This document shows positions 11,790-23,207 of a DNA stretch of 64,000 nucleotides, in pieces. The stretch lies in assembly GCA_035610835.1 (NCBI GenBank), contig CM069453.1, forward strand, positions 68,078,682 to 68,142,681, read 5' to 3'. The notes below the pieces were generated by a model that saw nothing but the letters and a program-made list of their open reading frames with translations, did no database searches and was not told where the DNA came from. This stretch comes from Ophiura sarsii (taxonomy: Eukaryota; Echinodermata; Ophiuroidea; Amphilepidida; Ophiuridae). How positions within the stretch are numbered: the stretch's first letter is position 1; every line of letters begins with the position of its first letter. The position numbers were made by a program, and so were the translations under genes.

Positions 11790-12170
11790 GCGACAACAAA
11801 ACCCAAAAAAACCCCCCAAAGAACCCTGTTATAAAGGCCCAACGACCAGGTATACCTTGTCAAATTCCCAGGGAAATTGGTTTGGTCGGGGATGTGCTGG
11901 AGATTCAAAACCCCTACCCATTTCTAAGGGTTATTTTGGAAAAACGGTACCTATTTCTAAGGATTTTGCTTCATTATAGACCCAATTTTCGCAAATTATC
12001 GGGAAAACAGACCAAATTTTCGCAAATTTGCGCGAAAATAGACCAAATGTTCGCAAAAATAGACCCATTTGTAAAAGTTACCCCATTATTAGGGATTTTC
12101 CAGCACAAAATCATACTCACGTTTAGGGATTTTTTTTGCAAAAAAGCAACCAACCCTTAAAAACCATGAT
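11790..12170. mobile_element. Partial copy of the GGGTACTC repeat (reverse)
   Basis: Contains GGAAATTGGTTTGGTCGGGG, GCTGGAGATTCAAAACCCC and iterated TTCGCAAAT-like words, which match the reverse complement of 19,122-19,467 and 22,076-22,467. The terminal GTACTC ends are missing. The two overlapping plus-strand open frames are therefore repeat-derived, not genes. Confidence 0.55.
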
Positions 12171-12315
12171 TTTTAAGTAATTAGGATTTGCATCGCTCTG
12201 TAACTCAGAATATATTTATGATTTATGATCAATGATGTATATCTGCAAGAAAATCTACTTTCTAAAAGAAATCATGGATAGAGGGCGCCCCTGGAAAAGA
12301 TCACATAATATGCCT
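12171..12315. mobile_element. Right-hand end of an ATATTATGTGATC-family MITE
   Basis: Ends GAAAAGATCACATAATATGCCT followed by TTAA (12,316-12,319). It resembles the right part of 11,403-11,778, so the GGGTACTC fragment at 11,790-12,170 may have inserted into a second member of this family. Confidence 0.4.
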
Positions 12316-12862
12316 TTAACTGGTTAATATATGCGGATATATATATACATGCTTGGGTCCTGAAAGACTCAAGCAAAAAATGTTATAGGCCTACTATACC
12401 TGACCTAGAATAAAATTAGGCCATCTCTCTGGTCTTATCTAGGTCTCCAGTATTGTTGTTAATATCAAAACAGGAACTAGTATATTGCTGTGTGGCGAGA
12501 CCATTATTAAGTTCTGCTTGTTAACTGTTTATGCGGACAAAAGTTTAACCAACGTGGGATCTAGATATTTATTTAAAAGCCCACTTCTTGCTAAAAAAGT
12601 GATTTAAAAAAAAATTGCTGAAAAAAACCCTAATTACTGAAGATAAAACACCTGTTGTGCTTTTGTATTAAACAAAATGGACTTTTTAACTACAGCGAAT
12701 TTTTAAGGGGGCAGCTCGTGAAGCGAGCCGACCACTGCTTCCATGGGTTTGCGAAAATGATGAAATGAGGATATTTCTAGATATAGATGGAGGCAGCCAT
12801 GCTTATTTTGTATTCTATGTCACATTCGTAAAAATACATGTATAATGCTACTATTTTAACAG

Positions 12863-13226
12863 CAGTGGCGTAGCTCAGGGGGGGCAAATGCCCCCCCTGA
12901 CGAAAAAACTCAATTTGTGCCCCCGCCCCCACCCCCCTAAAAAAAAAGGAGTGAGAAAAAAAGTAAATAGGAAAAAAATGAGAAAAAAGACAGAGGTTAT
13001 TAGCCAAAAAGAAGGCAAAATTGTACATATAGTACATTTACTGTGCGATTTTTTTTGACTGTGCGATTTTTTTTTTTGACTGTGCGAATTTTTTTGACCT
13101 TAACCCCCCACCCCCCACTTACGTGAAATTCACGAGGTAAGTGACTTGAAAAAAAATTGGAGCAACCTTTTACGAATATTTTAGAAATCTTGCCCCCCCC
13201 TGAAAAAAATCCTAGCTACGCCACTG
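12863..13226. mobile_element. hAT-like MITE with 8-bp target duplication
   Basis: Begins CAGTGGCGTAGCTCAGG and ends CCTAGCTACGCCACTG. The flanking 8-mer TTTAACAG is repeated exactly on both sides (12,855-12,862 and 13,227-13,234). An 8-bp duplication plus a CAGTGGCG-type terminus is diagnostic of hAT transposons. The 364-bp body contains C and G homopolymers just inside the ends and no transposase. Diverged relatives lie near 4.4, 34.6, 49.7 and 58.8 kb. Confidence 0.85.
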
Positions 13227-13234
13227 TTTAACAG

Positions 13235-13947
13235 TACCAGCAGTCTGTGGTCCCAACAGAGAGACATCAAAATTATTTTTAGTTTTTCATTTTTTTTTAT
13301 TCTACAAGGTGTATATGGATTTGCAGCTTGCAGCGAGGATATAGGCCCTAATGTAGAATATTTCTATGATTATTGTAAATTATTTGGTGTTAAAGTGTTT
13401 GTAATATTACATGGATATTTGTATTATATATGGACTGTGAATAACTTGTCCCTTTTCCTACAACATCGACATCCGTATGGATTTAAACTTGGATTCCCAG
13501 ATAAATCTAATTAAAGGAGTAAGATTTGATATCAATTTGATATCATACTTCTTTCAATTAAAAAAATGGGAAAAATACTTTCTTTATTTTCTGGAATAAG
13601 GATGACATCTATCAAAAATATTAATCATTAATGTAACATATGTTACAATAAAAGGAATACGCAAGGTCAGACTGACGCACATTTCCCCTCTTTGAATCAT
13701 TGGTGGAATAATCGTACACCTCCACGTCACACCAGAACCACGCAGGAAGTCAAATGTTATTATAATTAAAATAACAGAATTTATTTGACTGTGTTCAAAT
13801 CATAAATACGGGAAAGCAAATGGTGTGGGCGTCAGTGTGGAATAGGGGATGCAATACGTGTAATCAGAAAAAATGATATCATTATAATGTTCAGTGTTTT
13901 CAAGGACACTTTCCAAGTTTCCATTTGTGGCAATTGGTTGAATACCA
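13235..13947. other. No gene recognised
   Basis: AT-rich intergenic sequence with a small GATATC palindrome near 13,527. No coding or RNA signal seen. Confidence 0.4.
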
Positions 13948-13949
13948 TA

Positions 13950-14547
13950 CAGGGTGAGTCAAAAAGAATGGGCACTTTTTTTTTGCGAAAGTGCCACAGA
14001 AATATTAGGCCTGCATATTCAAAAAACCAAATATAGTGTTACAAAGAAAACATATTTGGCTTTCATTCAAAAAACAAAAAAAATGAATTCGAACATTGCG
14101 TTATAAAGTTGCAATCATTTGAGTAGAACTGATTCAGAGATGCTGATCAATGAAACTAGTGAAAAAACTGAAAAGGCACATGAATGTTGGATACAATATC
14201 TTAAAATAACTGGAATTAAATAGATCTGTGTAATTATGAGTAATAAAAAGCCTGAAATCAAGAAGGAAATGTAAAAGGAGGCATATCTACTGATTTAGGA
14301 GGTAAACCCCATTAGAATACTTTTAGGAATGGCTTGATTATTTGACCATTCTGTGGTTTTGCTTCAGATTTTGGGGGCTATACTCAAATTAGTGTAACAG
14401 GATAACGAAATGGTTGATTTTTAAAATTCTTCTTTTGAAAGCCAAATTGTAGGTCTTGAAAGCGCTACCATTGATTTGGAATATGCATGCATACATCTTT
14501 TGTGATGCTTTTGTGACAAATGTGTCCATTCTTTCTGACTCACCCTG
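13950..14547. mobile_element. TA-flanked MITE, CAGGGTGAGTCA family
   Basis: Left end CAGGGTGAGTCAAAAAGAAT, right end its imperfect complement ending TGACTCACCCTG, flanked by TA (13,948-13,949; 14,548-14,549). Size 598 bp. The TA duplication fits the Tc1/mariner superfamily. Other members with different interiors lie at 32,220, 46,577 and 62,246. Confidence 0.75.
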
Positions 14548-14562
14548 TACAATGCAAAGTAG

Positions 14563-14758
14563 TTCTTTTTAAAAAAATTCCATAATTTTCAAAGCATATC
14601 TCTATAATTACTGAGACAATACTAGGCATGTTTGTACTTATGTTAATGTCTTCCTTGTGTCAATTCCAAATATCAAAATGAAATTTAATTATTTTGACAT
14701 TTTTGAAACAATTTGTGAATTGTCGTCTGCAGTCACCTGTTTAATACATGGAAAGTGT
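14563..14758. mobile_element. CACTTTCC-family MITE, truncated copy
   Basis: Shares GGCATGTTTGTACTTAT and GTCGTCTGCAG with the 1,763 element and ends CATGGAAAGTG. The left terminus is degraded. A second CACTTTCCACGTGACAGG start follows at once at 14,764, so two copies may have abutted here. Confidence 0.5.
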
Positions 14759-14881
14759 TTTAACACTTTCCACGTGACAGGTGGAAATCTTAAGTGATGT
14801 TTTAAGCTATTTCACAACAAACTGTACACAAATGATGTGGTTGATTTCTTATCCTAAATTTCATGAATTTTCAGGCCACAT

Positions 14882-15055
14882 GCCCTTTGAACCAAGAAAC
14901 TAGTATGTGGTATTCCATGTGTTCCCGGACGTGATGATACACTACCAATGGCTGCACCCTAGTTGATGCGACCTGATTCTGATGATTCACCAGCAGCAAA
15001 AATGACAGCGTAGTGAGCGGCTTTGTTTGACGGATATTTGCGCTTTATAAGTTTC

Positions 15056-15089
<34 letters not shown>

Positions 15090-15150
15090 TCTGAACCAAG
15101 AAACTAGTATGTGGTATTCCATGTATTCCGGGATGTCATGATACACTATA
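14882..15150. repeat. Direct repeat (~62 bp) flanking a LINE 3' tail
   Basis: A segment beginning GAACCAAGAAACTAGTATGT occurs at about 14,890-14,947 and again at 15,094-15,150 with few differences. Between them (14,948-15,087) is GCGCTTTATAAG followed by a run of ATT triplets, like the 3' tail of the LINE at 26,988. The arrangement looks like an insertion with an unusually long target duplication. Confidence 0.5.
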
Positions 15151-16121
15151 GTTTGATCATCTCCAAATTGGCGAGCCTCTCAGTGAATTAATACAGAAGG
15201 GTGTAGGCGCACATGAACGCAACACTAGCGCATTGTGAATCTAATGCAAGGCTGGAACTTCAGATTTTTTAAAACCAGCCACTCGGGAAGGTAACTCATT
15301 CAAATGCCTGTCCGACAGAAACACTGTTTAATATATGAACCTAGCAACTATTGTTTAAACAAGGTCTTCTAAAAAACTGGGTGGACAAGTGTCAAAAGGA
15401 TGAGAAGACTTGATATTGATTGGTTTTGTTGACTTTTGTGGAAGTCGGCAAGAGGATCACTAGTGTGTTGTTTCTGGAAGAAAATCACCGAGACGTTATG
15501 TGAGCGATATGTGGTAAAGTTTACTATGGGGAAAAAAAGAAGAAAAAAATATCATAATTTAAAATTTAATTTAAATTCCAATGTTTATTAATTACAAGAA
15601 AAACGTAATTTATGACAAATTCAAAAGTGCAACAAAATAACTTGGTTTTCCCGGGGCGCCAGGATAATTATTTATTTAATACTATAAATAGTCCATCGTT
15701 ATGTAAAAATAAATCACGAACATCACATTCACAACACAACACAACACTAACAGCCGAATCAAAAAAAGAAAATCGTGATTAAATAAAGTGCTCACTCGTA
15801 CCCCCAAAAAGAGTCTCGTTAATAAACAAACTAATGATATTGTAATTAATTAATATAATGGAACATCAAAAAGTACCAATGTTTATACAAAACAAGTTGT
15901 CTGAAAAGTGAAAGCAACGTATGCAACGCAAATGGTTTATCCACTCAATAGTTATGTAGGCCTACTGCTAAATCAAAAATTAAAACCATTTTATCCAAAA
16001 AAATATTTTTAAATGATCTGTATTGAAAAAAAGAATATAAAATGTGCAAACTAGAGTGCTATTAATATGTCTATTTAATTTGAGAGTAAAAAAAGTTAAT
16101 TTTAGATGACACAAGAAACAT
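15151..16121. other. No gene recognised
   Basis: AT-rich unique-looking sequence. I see no supported coding exon, RNA or clear repeat termini. Confidence 0.4.
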
Positions 16122-16212
16122 CATCCCCGCGGGGACTCGAACACGTATCTTAGAATGCCATCTGCGATAAAAGCAGTAATCGTCCAACGCGCTAGTCCGC
16201 TGCGCCACGGAT
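16122..16212 (-). repeat. tRNA-like sequence, type II size (pseudo-tRNA or SINE head)
   Basis: On the minus strand, ATCCGTG pairs imperfectly with CGGGGAT as an acceptor. TGGCGCAGCGG fits an A box and GTTCGAGTCCC fits a B box. The 91-bp length suggests a long variable arm (Leu/Ser-like). The T stem does not close well and I could not assign an anticodon, so this is probably a tRNA pseudogene or SINE head rather than a working tRNA. Confidence 0.5.
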
Positions 16213-16554
16213 CATTCTGAAGATAGCGACGGTTTTTTAATAATATATAGTGTCGTTACAGGGTTATCCACTCAATAAACTAAATCGAAAATTAAAATGT
16301 GATATTTATTATTATTTAAAGGCTACATTGTCAATTAAAGCACCATTTTATTTACGGTAATAGACACATTTAATATAAAATATCATTAAAATATTAATTT
16401 CGCACTGAATAACTGAATTTGGAGGTATTTTCGCATTTATTACAACCACTTCTGGAAGCTATGGGTGGCCAAGTTAACTTGTCCACCAAAAATTACACAA
16501 TTGCGTAAATTACTTTTGTGCTGGGAGAGATAAACACAAATATTTCTCGCCAAT

Positions 16555-16877
16555 TTGGAACTGATTGAACTGTATATAGTGTTGCTACCACTGTGGAATA
16601 ATTTATTGTATTCATTTGCCAGAGGTTTGAAGGTTATGTGGCCTATGTCGCTTCCGCCTGCGTTTCAGTATTTGACTGATGAATTTATCAATGTTTGGGA
16701 GCGCAATTGGTTGAGAATACTTTCATTGGTGATAGAAATGTTCTATTTCATCTCTCACAGAAGATTATACAAACTAATTTTAAAAAGAAAACATACAAAG
16801 CAAAGTGTTTAACAAGGAATCGAATATTACAACTAATTGATGAACTGGCCGGACAAGGGCACCTACACGTTGAGTAA
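16555..16877 (+). pseudogene. Unidentified degraded open reading frame
   Basis: Two overlapping plus-strand frames (16,555-16,812 and 16,695-16,877) join if one frameshift is assumed. The second contains FHLSQKIIQTNFKKK and ends LIDELAGQGHLHVE. I do not recognise a family. The shift and lack of splice signals suggest a decayed mobile-element ORF, but this is a guess. Confidence 0.25.
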
Positions 16878-17165
16878 TCTTTACAATCCACTACTGAAAA
16901 CTATAGAAAAATCTGTCAACTCTAAAACACTGGTTCCCCCGGTTCCGGTGGTGGACCACAACTCTGATGAAATCTGACTTATTCATGATGAAATGTCATT
17001 TGGTGAGTAATTTCACAATTATTCACCCCAATCACTGGTGTTGATGAACACAGTGTTACTTCTTATTCACCTCAACAAACCTGATGAACTTCCAAAAGCA
17101 TTTGATACAGTTTTAACAAATGAAAAGGGGCAAGAATCTTCATACTCTATGTATGTGTGAGTTAA

Positions 17166-17933
17166 GGGAGAGCCGGGAGTGTTCGCCCCATATTCATTTG
17201 AAATGGCTTAGAGACGTCAATTTTAAAGTTTAAATGGACCTATATGACATTAAATGAAAGATTGATATATTATTATCACAATTTCAGTACTCTATAGGCC
17301 TTACTGTAAAGGGATAAAGACAGGTAATCTCAAAATGGTGAACTTGCCCCACCCCGTGGCAGGTTTGTCCATAGGCCGGGGCAAGTTCGCTTCATAAATA
17401 GTATGTTGCAAATATATTGCGGAATATACTCATTTAGAATTGTTGTGCTACTCCATTCCAGATAGTTATTCCAGATAGCTATTTTTATAATTACAAATAG
17501 GCTACAGGAGGTGAATTACGATCTTGAAATTATACAAAATCTTAATCATGTAAATGGGCGAACATGCCCCATCAAAGGCGAACATAATAAGTGCATTGAC
17601 CCGGTAACCTTGCGTGTCTCACATACAATGACGGGTTTATAACTGCATCAAGTCCATAACCAATCCCATACCTACCTATGATGATTTACATTAAAATCAT
17701 CTGTAAGAATATCGTTAGAAAAAAAAATCAAAAATCAAAAATGGAAGAAAATTCACTTTTGTGACGTAAAACTGTTTTTCAGAATATCATTTTGACAAAC
17801 ATTAGCAGATATCTGCAATATTACCATGGGAAGTTCGCAACAAACAGCGGAATATATTGGCGCCTTCATCAAATTCAACCAGTTGTCGCAATGATGAGAA
17901 TCATGTGGTGGGCGAACTTGCCCCGCTCTCCCC
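17166..17933. mobile_element. MITE with ~25-bp ends and internal GGGGCAAGTTCGC repeats
   Basis: Left end GGGAGAGCCGGGAGTGTTCG and right end CGAACTTGCCCCGCTCTCCC are inverted. The core GGGGCAAGTTCGC or its complement recurs inside near 17,340, 17,382 and 17,560, giving a modular subterminal-repeat structure. About 770 bp, non-coding. A degraded relative lies at 8,290-8,645. Confidence 0.6.
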
Positions 17934-18601
17934 TATACATGAAACGGGTTCAGTAATTTTTGGAATGTAAGATATATCATGAAAACAGTTTGTGTCAGTT
18001 TCCTGAGCACAATGATTATACATTGTATAATAAAAATGATGTTACAGAAAGAAATGCACAATTACTTTTCGTTATAAAAAAACCAAAAAAAACCAACCTC
18101 CTCTCCCAAAGCAAGGTCGTCCACAAGGCCATGTGCATTGGAATAAAAATTCCATTAAAATGGAAAGTTGGCGGTCAAAAGGAAATTGCGATATAAGGCA
18201 AATAGAAAGAGCAAAAATAGCAACATTAGTAAATACGGCTTTAAATGTATTCATTCATATTGAGTTGGGTGGGGGTAGAATTTTTTTTTTTACTCATCAG
18301 GGGGTGATTTTTTTGTTGTTGGCCTGCATAGAGGGTGAATTTTTTTTTCTCCGAAAACTTCCTACCCCCCCTGAAAATCTAATGGTGCGTCCCTAAAGCC
18401 CCAACTAAAAAATCCTCGGTTTCCCATGGAAATGCCAACGGTAGGTTTATTCTAAAGCAAGCACTATTTTGTCGCTGCATTTAATGTTCGTGATGCAGAA
18501 GAACCCACATTTTTCATCATGAAATGTTTACAAATGTACACCTTTCTAATAATGTCTAATAAGAATACTAAAAGCTTGTGAGCATGACAATTTCACCAAT
18601 C

Positions 18602-18977
18602 CTAGCCAGTCGCGAAATTTTTCATACACATAGATATTTCATGCAAACCTTGACCATGTTTTATGACACAGTTGCACAGTTGACACTCTGAGCTTTTCAG
18701 TAGTATCTGAGACCACAATTGTAATGTGTATAACATCTGGACAGTTGGAGATTTCTCTTTAGTCAAACAAGATAAGCTATTATCTCTCTCTGTTGGGAGT
18801 CTAATAACAACTCTGATTGAATCATCAAGGCTAAACAAATATAGCTTTGACTCCATCACAGACTGCAGGACTGTTAAAATAAACTGCATAGGTACATGTA
18901 ATTTACAAAGACTGCAAAATAATTTAGACAATTTTCCATATACTAAAAACAAAATGGCAGCCTCCATGTATATGTAG
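18602..18977. other. Open on both strands; identity unknown
   Basis: A 121-residue minus-strand frame (18,602-18,967) overlaps an 83-residue plus-strand frame (18,726-18,977). The minus frame includes KLFCSLCKLHVPMQF and RLPTERDNSLSCL. No family is recognised, there are no splice signals, and neither strand is clearly favoured. It may be a decayed transposon fragment or chance. Confidence 0.2.
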
Positions 18978-19121
18978 AAAGACCTAAATGTCCAAGAATA
19001 TGCAATCTGATGCTATAAGGTTGGCGGTTGCCCCGCCAACCAAAAAGGGGAATCTCACCCAGCCTATTCTACATCCAATTAAATCAGTGCATGACTTTCA
19101 ATTCATTTTATGAACTGTGTT

Positions 19122-19467
19122 CCCCGGGTACTCGCCCAAGACGGTATACGGGGGTGTGCCGCTATAATGGGTAGCTTTTTAGGCACAAAATCCCGAAACA
19201 TGGGGTATGATTTTGTACTGGAAATCCCTAATAATGGGGTCACTTTTTAATAATGGGTCTTTTTTGCGCGAAATTTTTGTCTATTTTCACAAAAATTTTG
19301 CGGCAAAAATTAGGTCTATTTTCCCGATAATTTGCGAAAATTTGGCCTAAACTGAAGCAAAACCCCTAAAAATGGGTACCCATTTTTCCAAAATCACCCC
19401 TAAAAATGGGTAGGTTTTGAATCTCCAGCGGCACACCCCTGACCAAACCAAATCCGAGTACCCCCCC
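19122..19467. mobile_element. GGGTACTC repeat element, copy 1
   Basis: Starts CCCCGGGTACTCGCC and ends CGAGTACCCCCCC. The interior has TATACGGGGGTGTGCCGCT and iterated CGCGAAAT-type words, shared with 22,076-22,467 and 11,790-12,170. Non-coding foldback-type element. Confidence 0.65.
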
Positions 19468-19581
19468 ACGAGACCGTGTTACCACTGACCTACATATCAT
19501 GAAACGGGTGTGTCTTCCTTCTGAAAATCTTCAACACAACAATTATTATTCCTGCTGACAATATGGGCAGCTAATCCAATA

Positions 19582-19835
19582 CATGGATACCCTCAAATAA
19601 CAAACCATACACCTACTGACCTACCTGCCCCCTGAAAACAAAACATGGATACCCTCAAATAACAAACCCGCATACACCTAATACTGACCTACCTGCCCCC
19701 TGAAAACAAAACATGGATACCCTCAAATAACAAACCATACACCTACTGACCTACCTGCCCCCTGAAAACAAAACATGGATACCCTCAAATAACAAACCAT
19801 ACACCTACTGACCTACCTACCCCCTGAAAACAAAA
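19582..19835. repeat. Tandem repeat, four copies of ~62-68 bp
   Basis: CATGGATACCCTCAAATAAC begins each of four near-identical units, and each closes with CTGCCCCCTGAAAACAAAA or a one-base variant. The second unit carries a short indel. It looks like a local minisatellite with no coding potential. Confidence 0.85.
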
Positions 19836-20029
19836 CAAAAACCAACACCCAAAACACTACTCTCTTGCATGCAGGAAGTAGGCGAGACACTACGTTTCCA
19901 TGTATTTTTCTGTTGTCAAGCATTAAATCTTTAATTACATTCCTACATTAATCCCCGGCCAGGTGTGCTTTTGGTAATAAAACAGGAGAAAAAGTAGTTT
20001 AATTTTTTTCTAAATCAGTCTGCACATGC

Positions 20030-20095
20030 TCCAGGGATTGAACCTGGGCCTGCATGCACCTTAACTGATTGCACCAGGGAGTCCGCTGCAAAATC
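20030..20095 (-). repeat. tRNA-like fragment
   Basis: The minus strand contains CCAGGTTCAATCCCTGG, a perfect five-base T stem around a TTCAATC loop and a good B box. The A-box side (TGGTGCAATCAG) is weak and the anticodon arm seems missing. Probably a decayed SINE head. Confidence 0.35.
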
Positions 20096-20099
20096 TTAA

Positions 20100-20340
20100 C
20101 ACTTTCACACGCAGCAGGCAGCAGCAGACGACATCAAAAAGTTCACAAAATGTTTAAAAAAATGTTAAAATTATTGAATTTCATTACCATATTTGGAATC
20201 ACCATGAGAAATGCATTGAAATAAGTACAAACATTCAAATATTGGGTCAGTAATCCTTGAGATAGACTTTGAAAATTGAGAAAGGTTTCTGAAAAATCTG
20301 TTTTGTGTATAGTAAAAATAATAGCCGCGTAGAAAGTGTT
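20100..20340. mobile_element. CACTTTCC-family MITE, inverted copy
   Basis: Follows TTAA (20,096-20,099) with CACTTTCACACGCAGC and ends GCCGCGTAGAAAGTG. The interior matches the 8,040 copy. The right TTAA is mutated to TTAC. Confidence 0.6.
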
Positions 20341-20445
20341 ACGATTTTCCAGACCATTTGACAGCCCTCCAGATCGCACCACAAGACTGGGCAAGCGATT
20401 AGCAGTGTGTAGTGATTTGTAGTGTTGAGGAAGGATAGGGTTTAA

Positions 20446-20778
20446 GGGGGTGTGGACCCTCAGCATAGCCTCCGTAAAACTGTTGTAACTTCTTCATTTA
20501 TTTAATCTATATAAAAGTATTCATTTTTATGCAGAAAAGGGTCCAATGAATCCAACCATGATCATGAAATTGACCATTTTGGAGAAAATTATAAAAAACC
20601 ACAATTTTTTACTCATTTTAGGTTCTGCAAAGATAACTCAAAATACATTTTGTTAAATATTGTCATACTGGTTTTTAAAATTTTATTTTCATGATTTTGG
20701 AGGTAAAAAAAGAAAATCCGATTTTTTAAAGAAGTTACGACAGTTTTACGGAGGCTATGCTGAGGGTCCACACCCCCC
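20446..20778. mobile_element. TTAA-flanked MITE with ~45-bp near-perfect ends
   Basis: Left end GGGGGTGTGGACCCTCAGCA is mirrored at the right for about 45 bp with very few mismatches. TTAA lies at 20,442-20,445 and 20,779-20,782. The 333-bp body is non-coding. End identity suggests a relatively recent insertion, probably piggyBac-mobilised. Confidence 0.8.
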
Positions 20779-20850
20779 TTAAGGGAACATGAAAAAAGAT
20801 GTCTCTTAACCCTGAATCCCCTGGGCTTCTTTTTGGAAATAACACTATCA

Positions 20851-20879
20851 GGGGGGTGGGGGGGGGGGGGGGGGGGGGG
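20851..20879. repeat. Poly(G) tract
   Basis: About 28 G in 29 positions, interrupted by one T. Such tracts recur near 4.5, 9.2, 34.6, 34.9, 35.2, 41.0, 41.6, 49.3, 58.8, 59.5 and 59.9 kb and often sit next to hAT-like ends. The exact length in the assembly may be unreliable. Confidence 0.8.
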
Positions 20880-21548
20880 TGTCAGACTATAATTGTTCTC
20901 TTTATAGCCTATCACCAAGATCATAAATGCCTCTCTTATCATGTCTCTGAATGGTCTGAATGTTAGATTAAATTTGTTGGTATCCAATCGGATTCGTTTT
21001 TAAATGCTGACAGTTTTGTAGAATGTATTGAAGCCGGTGACACACAATGATGTCACCATAAAATCATGATAATTATATATTTTCATACAACAAGGATGTT
21101 TGGGGGATTAAAAACAAAATGAAAAAAAGATGACCTATTTTGGTAATTCACAATATATTAATTACATTATGAATCACAATCATGCGTTATATCTGTAAAT
21201 GGACATAGGATTGTTCTGTATGTCATACTAGTCACTTCCATGTAACCATGAAAGTACATCGCCCAAACCCCAACAGGAAGTTGTATTTGGGCCAAATAGT
21301 TGTTTTAAGTAGGTATTTTGTGCCGCGAAAAGTAAACCAAAATATCATTGCCACATGTAGTGAACAAAAAATAGTCTACTCACTTCCATGTAATATAACC
21401 TATACCTATGAGATCAGATAAACCGAATACTATCCAGTCACAAACTATTGAACAAACTTGACATTGTGTCACAAAAGTGATTTAAGTTGACATACAGTCC
21501 CCCAAAATGTAACTTATCAGGTAATAAATACATTCATGACTCTAAAAA
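20880..21548. other. Sequence leading into the 30-bp array
   Basis: No gene. From about 21,300 degenerate words such as CACATGTAGTGAAC and GTGTCACAAAAGTGA appear, so the satellite seems to fade in gradually from the left. Confidence 0.4.
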
Positions 21549-21960
21549 TAGTAAAATGTTGTCACATACGGTCAACCAAATTGGCACTGTGTCACATAAC
21601 ATTAACCGAATTGACATTGTGTCACATATAGTGAACTAAATTGATGTTGTGTCACATAGAGTGAACCAAATTAATGCTGTATCACATAGAGTGAACCAAA
21701 TTGATGTTGTGGCACATAAAGTGAACCAAATTGACATTATGTTACAAAAAGTGAACCAAATTGACGCTGTATCACATAAAGTGAACAAAAATGATGCTGT
21801 ATCACATAAAGTGAACCAAATTGATGCTGTGTCACATAATGTGAACCAAATTGATGCTGTGTCACATAATGTGAACCAAATTGATGTTGTGTCACATAAA
21901 GTTAACCAAATTGATGCTGTGTTACATAACAAGATTACCCCTGAAATGGACATTAAATCA
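21549..21960. repeat. 30-bp satellite, segment 1
   Basis: Tandem units of GTGTCACATAAAGTGAACCA followed by AATTGAYGCT, about 14 copies with scattered substitutions. Because 30 bp is ten codons, the array is open in one frame on each strand (VNQIDAVSHK-type forward, SIWFTLCDTA-type reverse). No start context, splice signal or known protein family supports translation; I treat these frames as by-products. Confidence 0.9.
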
Positions 21961-22075
21961 ATTACCTATACAGCGAGTCAATACACAAGGTAATTGACCT
22001 TTGTCAAGGATGAACGCGCCCAACCTACACACAGTACACGCACCTAGATTGGTATTGTATACAAACTTGGTATAT

Positions 22076-22467
22076 CCCCGGGGGGGGTACTCACCCAAGA
22101 CTGTATACGGGGATGTGCCGCTCTAATGGGTAGCTTTTTGGGCACAAAATCCCTAAACATGGGGTATGATTTTGTGCTGGAAATCCCTAATAATGGGGTC
22201 ACTTTTTACAAATGGGTCTATTTTCGCGAAATTTGTGTCTATTTCCGTGAAATTTGTGTCTATTTTCGTGAAATTGTGTCTATTTTCGCGAAAATTTGCA
22301 AAAAATAGGTCTATTTTCCCGATAATTTGTGAAAATTTGGTATAAAATGAAGCAAAACCCCTAAAAATGGGTACCGATTTTTCCAAAATCACCCCTAAAA
22401 ATGGGTATGGGTTTTGAATCTCCAGCGGCACACCCCCGACCAAACCAAATCCGAGTACCCCCCGGGG
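22076..22467. mobile_element. GGGTACTC repeat element, copy 2, with 6-bp duplication
   Basis: Starts CCCCGGGGGGGGTACTC, ends GAGTACCCCCCGGGG, and is flanked by GTATAT on both sides (22,070-22,075 and 22,468-22,473). Inside, TTTCGCGAAATTTGTGTCTA and close variants repeat in tandem about four times near 22,220-22,290. Open frames across it are repeat-derived. Confidence 0.65.
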
Positions 22468-22473
22468 GTATAT

Positions 22474-22973
22474 CACTGTATCAATTAATATCGATTGGGT
22501 CACCGGATGTACATTTTGAGTAAAAAGACGCATGATTTGATGGCCAAACGTCAAGCTTTTCCCATGAACCAATCATATCAAGCCTTATATCATTTTGTTG
22601 CTAAACACTTGAATATTTAATATCCATCCGAGACAGATAAAAGTAGCAAACAGTCTATCGACGGGGTTAATTATAGTGTTGACCTCCGTAGAAAATGGTG
22701 CTGACCTACATTGAAAAAGCGATATTTTGATTGATTTACCACATTTGCAACTCAACACGTCAAGCTTTTCCACTTATGGGATTTATAAAATGAAATATTT
22801 ATATGAAAGAGGAACCCATGTTTATTTAAAATCCGTCCGAGACAGTAGGTTTGATTGTCACACGTTCCAGTGGGGTGGCCCGGAGTGTTGTTTTGGCTAA
22901 AAGTGGTAGGTGATTTCCGGTGTTAAATGGAGGGTCATGTACTGTGTGGAGCAGATGTCCGCTAGTTGTTCAT
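22474..22973. other. Spacer between array segments
   Basis: No gene. It contains a diverged direct repeat: CGTCAAGCTTTTCC at about 22,549 and 22,758, with ATCCATCCGAGACAG and ATCCGTCCGAGACAG downstream of each. Confidence 0.35.
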
Positions 22974-23207
22974 ATGAGTGAACCAAATTGACATTATGTC
23001 ACATAAAGTGAACCAAATTGACATTGTGCCACAGAAAGTGAACAAAATTGACATTATGTCACAAAAAGTGAACCAAATTGACGCTGTATCACATAAAGTG
23101 AACAAAAATGGTGCTGTATCACATAAAGTGAACCAAATTGATGCTGTGTCACATAATGTGAACCAAATTGATGTTGTGTCACATAAAGTTAACCAAATTG
23201 ACATAAT
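22974..23207. repeat. 30-bp satellite, segment 2
   Basis: About eight units. The order of variant monomers matches segment 1, including a unit with AACAAAAATG in place of AACCAAATTG, so whole multi-unit blocks were copied. It ends at AAATTGACATAAT, the left copy of the Penelope-element target duplication. Confidence 0.9.

Noticed and set aside
11773..12160. Two plus-strand frames of 68 and 125 residues
   Set aside because: They lie in a partial GGGTACTC repeat whose other copies are broken in these frames.
19582..19835. CRISPR-like regularly spaced repeats
   Set aside because: Direct tandem units without unique spacers in a eukaryotic context; an ordinary minisatellite.
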